Assembly: GCF_030150155.1 (NCBI RefSeq)
Contig: NZ_JASLGR010000050.1
Coordinates: forward strand, 1-27,977
Direction of reading: 5' to 3'
From: Nocardioides sp.
GTDB lineage: Bacteria; Actinomycetota; Actinomycetes; Propionibacteriales; Nocardioidaceae
DNA length: 27,977 nt
A program made the position numbers and the translations under genes. The notes below the pieces were generated by a model. It saw only the letters and a list, made by a program, of their open reading frames with translations, searched no databases and was not told the DNA's origin. The first letter of the stretch is position 1. Each line of letters opens with the position of its first letter. Below, piece by piece: positions 24,782-27,977 of the stretch.

Positions 24782-26044
24782 GTGAAGATCCTCGTCATCG
24801 GCACCGGTGGGCGCGAGCATGCGCTCGCCCTCGCGCTCTCGCGCGAAGGCCACACGGTGCACGCCGCCCCGGGCAACCCCGGCATCGGCTCTCTCGGAAT
24901 GCTGCACGACGTCGACCCGATGAACGGAGGTGCCGTCGCCGCTGTGGCCGGTGCCCTGGGCGTGGACCTGGTGGTGGTGGGGCCGGAGGCTCCGCTGGTC
25001 GCCGGTGTCGCCGACGCCGTCCGTGCCGCGGGGATCCCGGTCTTCGGCCCGAGCGAGGCTGCGGCCCAGCTCGAGGGCTCCAAGGCGTTCTCCAAGGACG
25101 TCATGTCCGCCGCCGGGGTGCCGACGGCGCGTTCGCGCGTGGCGACGACCGCCGAGGAGGCCGCTGCGGCCCTGGACGAGTTCGGGGCGCCGTACGTCGT
25201 CAAGGACGACGCTCTGGCTGCGGGCAAGGGTGTCGTGGTGACCAACGACCGCGCCGAGGCGCTGGCCCACGCCGGCGCCTGCGGCCGGGTGGTGATCGAG
25301 GAGTTCCTCTCCGGACCCGAGGTCTCGCTCTTCTGCGTCTGCGACGGCGAGCGGGCCTACCCGCTGCAGCCGGCGCAGGACTTCAAGCGGATCTTCGACG
25401 GTGGCCAGGGCGGCAACACCGGCGGCATGGGCTCCTACTCGCCGCTGACCTGGGCGCAGCCGGACCTGGCCTCGGTCGTGATCGAGCAGGTCGTCGAGCC
25501 GACCCTGGCCGAGATGGCCAAGCGCGACGCCCCGTTCGTCGGGTGCCTCTACGTCGGCCTCGCCCTGACCGAGGACGGTCCGCGGGTGATCGAGTTCAAC
25601 GTCCGCTTCGGTGACCCGGACGTCCAGCCGGTGCTGGCGCTGCTCACCTCGTCGCTGGCCGAGCTGCTGCTCGCCGCGGCGAACGGTGCACTGGACGGCG
25701 TACCGGCGCCGACGTTCTCCGAGGGTGCGGCGGTCACCGTCGTGCTCGCCTCGCGGGGCTACCCGGAGTCCTCCTCGCGCGGTGACGTGATCACCGGCGT
25801 CGAGGCCGCTCAGGCGCACGAGGGCGTCGACGTGATCCACGCCGGCACCGCGGAGTCGGCCGAGGGCGACCTGGTCACCGCCGGTGGCCGGGTGCTGGCC
25901 GTGCGGGCGGTGGGCTCCTCGGTGGCCGAGGCTCGCACGCGTGCCTACGCCGCCGCCGACGAGATCGCCTTCGACGGTCTCCAGCGCCGTTCCGACATCG
26001 CGGCGGAGCCGCTCGGCGTGGTCGAGGGCGCAGCCGTCCTCTGA
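24782..26044 (+). CDS. purD: Phosphoribosylamine-glycine ligase (GAR synthetase)
   Basis: ATP-grasp enzyme joining phosphoribosylamine and glycine to give GAR, step two of de novo purine synthesis. The 420 residues are complete: the N-terminal GTGGREHALA (7-16), VVGPEAPLVAGVADA, the ATP-grasp core SKAFSKDVMSAAGVPTA and PYVVKDDALAAGKGVVV, the active-site GGNTGGMGSYSP, and the metal-binding VIEFNVRFGDPDVQPVL. The start at GTG 24782 matches the family N-terminus (MKILVIG) and the leaderless promoter. A 14-bp hairpin separates it from purB, so purD and purB are probably separate transcripts despite adjacency. Confidence 0.97.
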   Translation: MKILVIGTGGREHALALALSREGHTVHAAPGNPGIGSLGMLHDVDPMNGGAVAAVAGALGVDLVVVGPEAPLVAGVADAVRAAGIPVFGPSEAAAQLEGSKAFSKDVMSAAGVPTARSRVATTAEEAAAALDEFGAPYVVKDDALAAGKGVVVTNDRAEALAHAGACGRVVIEEFLSGPEVSLFCVCDGERAYPLQPAQDFKRIFDGGQGGNTGGMGSYSPLTWAQPDLASVVIEQVVEPTLAEMAKRDAPFVGCLYVGLALTEDGPRVIEFNVRFGDPDVQPVLALLTSSLAELLLAAANGALDGVPAPTFSEGAAVTVVLASRGYPESSSRGDVITGVEAAQAHEGVDVIHAGTAESAEGDLVTAGGRVLAVRAVGSSVAEARTRAYAAADEIAFDGLQRRSDIAAEPLGVVEGAAVL

Positions 26045-26061
26045 CCGACCATCTGTGACTG

Positions 26062-26093
26062 CTGAGGCGCATGGGGCAACCCATGCGCCTCAG
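26062..26093 (+). terminator. Stem-loop between purD and purB
   Basis: CTGAGGCGCATGGG (26062-26075) and CCCATGCGCCTCAG (26080-26093) form a perfect 14-bp stem closed by a GCAA (GNRA-type) tetraloop. No T-tract follows, but the position 18 bases after the purD stop supports termination. Confidence 0.75.
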
Positions 26094-26140
26094 TGGTCTC
26101 ACGGCCCCGGCCGGATCGCCTGCGCCGCCCGGGCCCGTGG

Positions 26141-26146
26141 GAGAAT
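26141..26146 (+). promoter_or_regulatory. Putative -10 (GAGAAT) of purB, leaderless
   Basis: GAGAAT lies 6 bases before the GTG at 26153. It matches TATAAT at four of six positions and recurs before two minus-strand genes in this window. Confidence 0.45.
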
Positions 26147-26152
26147 GCGGCC

Positions 26153-27571
26153 GTGGCTGTTCCTAACGTTCTCGCTGGTCGATACGCATCCAAGCAGCTC
26201 GCGGAGATCTGGTCTCCCGAGCACAAAATCGTGCTGGAGCGTCAGCTCTGGATCGCTGTGCTCAAGGCGCAGCGCGAGCTGGGCATCGAGGTCCCCGACG
26301 GCGTGATCGAGGCCTACGAGAAGGTCGTCGACCAGGTCGACCTGGCCTCCATCGCCGCCCGCGAGAAGGTCACCCGGCACGACGTGAAGGCCCGGATCGA
26401 GGAGTTCAGCGACCTCGCCGGCCACGAGCACATCCACAAGGGGATGACCTCGCGCGACCTTACCGAGAACGTCGAGCAGCTCCAGATCCTCTCCTCGCTG
26501 CGTCTGGTCCGCGACCGCGCCGTCGCCGCCCTGGCCCGCCTGGCCCGCCTGGCCGCTGAGCACGAGACCACCGTGATGGCCGGCCGCAGCCACAACGTCG
26601 CCGCCCAGGCCACCACGCTGGGCAAGCGCTTCGCCACCGTCGCCGACGAGATGCTGGTCGCGTTCGACCGCCTCGAGGAGCTGATCGCCCGCTACCCGCT
26701 GCGCGGCATCAAGGGCCCGATGGGCACCGCCCAGGACATGCTCGACCTGCTCGACGGCGACGCCGACAAGCTGGCGCAGCTCGAGACCGCTGTGGCCAAG
26801 CACCTGGGCTTCGACAAGGTCTTCACCTCCGTCGGTCAGGTCTACCCGCGCTCCCTCGACTTCGACGTCGTGGCGGCCCTGGTCCAGCTGGTCAGTGGTC
26901 CGAGCAACCTGACCACCACCATCCGTCTGATGGCCGGCAACGAGATCGTCACCGAGGGCTTCAAGGAGGGCCAGGTCGGCTCCTCGGCGATGCCGCACAA
27001 GATGAACTCGCGCTCCTCGGAGCGGGTCAACGGCCTCGCCGTCGTCCTGCGCGGCCACCTGTCGATGATCAGCGAGCTGGCCGGCGACCAGTGGAACGAG
27101 GGAGACGTCTCTGACTCCGTCGTACGTCGTGTCGCGCTGCCCGACGCCTTCTTCGCCACCGACGGCCTGTTCGAGACCTTCCTGACGGTGCTCGACGAGT
27201 TCGGCGCCTTCCCGGCCGTCATCCAGCGCGAGCTCGACCGCTACCTGCCGTTCCTGGCCACCACCAAGGTGCTGATGGCGGCGGTGAAGAAGGGCGTCGG
27301 TCGGGAGGTCGGCCACGAGGCGATCAAGGAGGCTGCCGTCGGCACCGCCCTGGACATGCGCAAGGGGCAGGCGACCAACGACGTCTTCGAGCGCCTGGCC
27401 GCCGACGGGCGTCTCGGCCTCTCCCTGGACGAGCTGCACCAGCTGGTCAGCGACCCGATCGACTTCACCGGTGCCGCGCGTGCCCAGGTGCGCTCGCTGG
27501 TGGACCAGGTCGGGGCCGTGGCGGCGCGCTACCCCGAGGCCGCCGCCTACACGCCGGGCGACATCCTCTGA
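26153..27571 (+). CDS. purB: Adenylosuccinate lyase
   Basis: Fumarase/aspartase-superfamily enzyme cleaving adenylosuccinate to AMP and SAICAR to AICAR, so it acts twice in purine synthesis and directly follows PurA in the AMP branch. The 472 residues show ASKQLAEIWSPEHKIVLERQ, here seen from residue 11, HIHKGMTSRDLTENV with a catalytic-type region, GRSHNVAAQATTLGKRF, and the superfamily signature SSAMPHKMNSRSSERV from residue 277, containing the mobile-loop serine. The signature reads MPHKMNS, close to the usual MPYKRNP. The frame is open to 26093, but GTG 26153 gives the family start MAVPNVLAGRYAS and follows the proposed -10. Confidence 0.97.
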   Translation: MAVPNVLAGRYASKQLAEIWSPEHKIVLERQLWIAVLKAQRELGIEVPDGVIEAYEKVVDQVDLASIAAREKVTRHDVKARIEEFSDLAGHEHIHKGMTSRDLTENVEQLQILSSLRLVRDRAVAALARLARLAAEHETTVMAGRSHNVAAQATTLGKRFATVADEMLVAFDRLEELIARYPLRGIKGPMGTAQDMLDLLDGDADKLAQLETAVAKHLGFDKVFTSVGQVYPRSLDFDVVAALVQLVSGPSNLTTTIRLMAGNEIVTEGFKEGQVGSSAMPHKMNSRSSERVNGLAVVLRGHLSMISELAGDQWNEGDVSDSVVRRVALPDAFFATDGLFETFLTVLDEFGAFPAVIQRELDRYLPFLATTKVLMAAVKKGVGREVGHEAIKEAAVGTALDMRKGQATNDVFERLAADGRLGLSLDELHQLVSDPIDFTGAARAQVRSLVDQVGAVAARYPEAAAYTPGDIL

Positions 27572-27634
27572 CCCGTTCCAGGCGCTCCGTTCCGGGCCCT
27601 CGTCTGCTCCCTGTGGGGCGGATGGGGGCCCGAA

Positions 27635-27663
27635 TTGGTCTCCCGGACACACCCGTGTAATGT
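27635..27663 (+). promoter_or_regulatory. rrn promoter P1 (-35 TTGGTC, -10 TAATGT)
   Basis: TTGGTC (27635-27640) and TAATGT (27658-27663) are separated by 17 bases, the ideal vegetative-sigma spacing. The same module recurs downstream. Confidence 0.75.
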
Positions 27664-27770
27664 TTCACCTGTCGCCGAGAGCGGCTCCCAAAGCCGGGGG
27701 ATACCCCCTGAGGCTCAAGTGAGTCGGACCGGCGGCCGCCCGCGTCACCACGTCGCTGATCAACGTCAAG

Positions 27771-27799
27771 TTGGTCGAGACGGACGGACACGGTAATGT
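27771..27799 (+). promoter_or_regulatory. rrn promoter P2 (-35 TTGGTC, -10 TAATGT)
   Basis: TTGGTC (27771-27776) and TAATGT (27794-27799) again have a 17-base spacer. Both hexamers are identical to P1, 136 bases downstream of it, indicating a duplicated promoter in the rRNA control region. Confidence 0.8.
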
Positions 27800-27853
27800 T
27801 TTACAGGTTGCCCCGCAGTCGGCCCGGGAGGTTGGCACGGTGTGCGTGTGATT

Positions 27854-27957
27854 CTTGAGAACTCAACAGTGTGTCATTGATAGTCGATGAATTAATTTTG
27901 TATACCCCGTCGACACTTCGGTGTTGATGGTTTTCTTTGACAATGATTCTGACAATG
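27854..27957 (+). promoter_or_regulatory. rRNA leader antitermination/processing signals
   Basis: TTGAGAACTCAA starts near 27854. A stem GTCGACAC (27909-27916) and GTGTTGAT (27921-27928) is capped by TTCG, with two G-U pairs. It is followed by boxA-like TTCTTTGACAATG, and TGACAATG occurs twice 12 bases apart (27938-27945, 27950-27957). This arrangement is typical of actinobacterial rRNA leaders, where NusB/S10-dependent antitermination complexes assemble. Confidence 0.65.
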
Positions 27958-27977
27958 TGCAGCCACGTTGTGGTTGT

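Larger units (their letters stand above)
27572..27977 (+). promoter_or_regulatory. Gene-free region: rRNA-operon promoter and leader region, 3' end outside window
   Basis: The last 406 bases have no credible ORF. They are AT-richer toward the end and contain two tandem promoter modules, a TTGAGAACTCAA motif typical of actinobacterial pre-rRNA leaders, a UUCG-capped stem, and a boxA-like TTTCTTTGACAATG. I infer that a 16S rRNA gene begins shortly after 27977 on the plus strand; no 16S sequence itself is present. Confidence 0.8.

Noticed and set aside
27850..27870. TTGAGAACTCAA in the terminal region as a second HAIR operator
   Set aside because: The spacer is 2 bases, not 7, and this motif is a usual part of actinobacterial rRNA leaders.

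Overview
The window is a GC-rich, gene-dense chromosomal core segment of an actinobacterium, most likely of the Nocardioidaceae (Nocardioides-like). That placement is an inference from the HspR/HAIR heat-shock wiring, a class I lysyl-tRNA synthetase, a DUF3151 gene, and the gene order. The set dnaK-grpE-dnaJ-hspR, clpB, DUF3151, DedA, TrmH-type methyltransferase, fba, pyrE and purA is also clustered in one region of Mycobacterium tuberculosis (about Rv0350-Rv0384c, from memory), so most of the window is conserved backbone. I see no insertion sequence, prophage, CRISPR array or tRNA.

Region 1 (1-9247) is chaperones plus an odd insert. A 5'-truncated dnaK, then grpE, dnaJ and hspR form an operon with two 4-base stop/start overlaps. 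Next come a signal-peptidase-I homologue that lacks both catalytic residues and has a doubtful 5' end, a DUF445 membrane protein, and an Abi-alpha (DUF4393)-like protein. clpB follows, preceded by a perfect HAIR inverted repeat, the operator expected for the HspR encoded 3.5 kb upstream.

Region 2 (9248-14316) holds a DUF3151 gene, a DHA2-type MFS exporter, a DedA membrane protein, a TrmH/SpoU RNA methyltransferase and class II fructose-bisphosphate aldolase. Convergent gene ends are separated by long inverted repeats, including a perfect 40-bp palindrome at 11402-11441.

Region 3 (14317-17821) is accessory-looking and on the minus strand: a PpnP-type nucleoside phosphorylase, an internally duplicated membrane protein with a proline-rich linker, and a large secreted beta-sandwich protein with an unclassified C-terminal domain.

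Region 4 (17822-27571) is metabolism and translation: a DapC-like aminotransferase, pyrE, class I lysS, a TrmB/LuxR-type regulator, purA, a secreted beta-helix (DUF3060-like) protein, purD and purB. The last 400 bases carry tandem rRNA-type promoters and an antitermination leader, so a 16S rRNA gene probably starts just beyond the window.

The most striking window-wide pattern is leaderless promoter architecture. A -10-like hexamer (TANNNT, or GAGAAT) lies 6-8 nt before the start codon of most first-in-unit genes, on both strands. At pyrE and the divergent aminotransferase the two -10 elements share the same 7 bp. This pattern also fixes several start codons. The best candidates for undescribed biology are the catalytically dead signal peptidase, the DUF445/Abi-alpha pair between hspR and clpB, and the superimposed divergent promoter.
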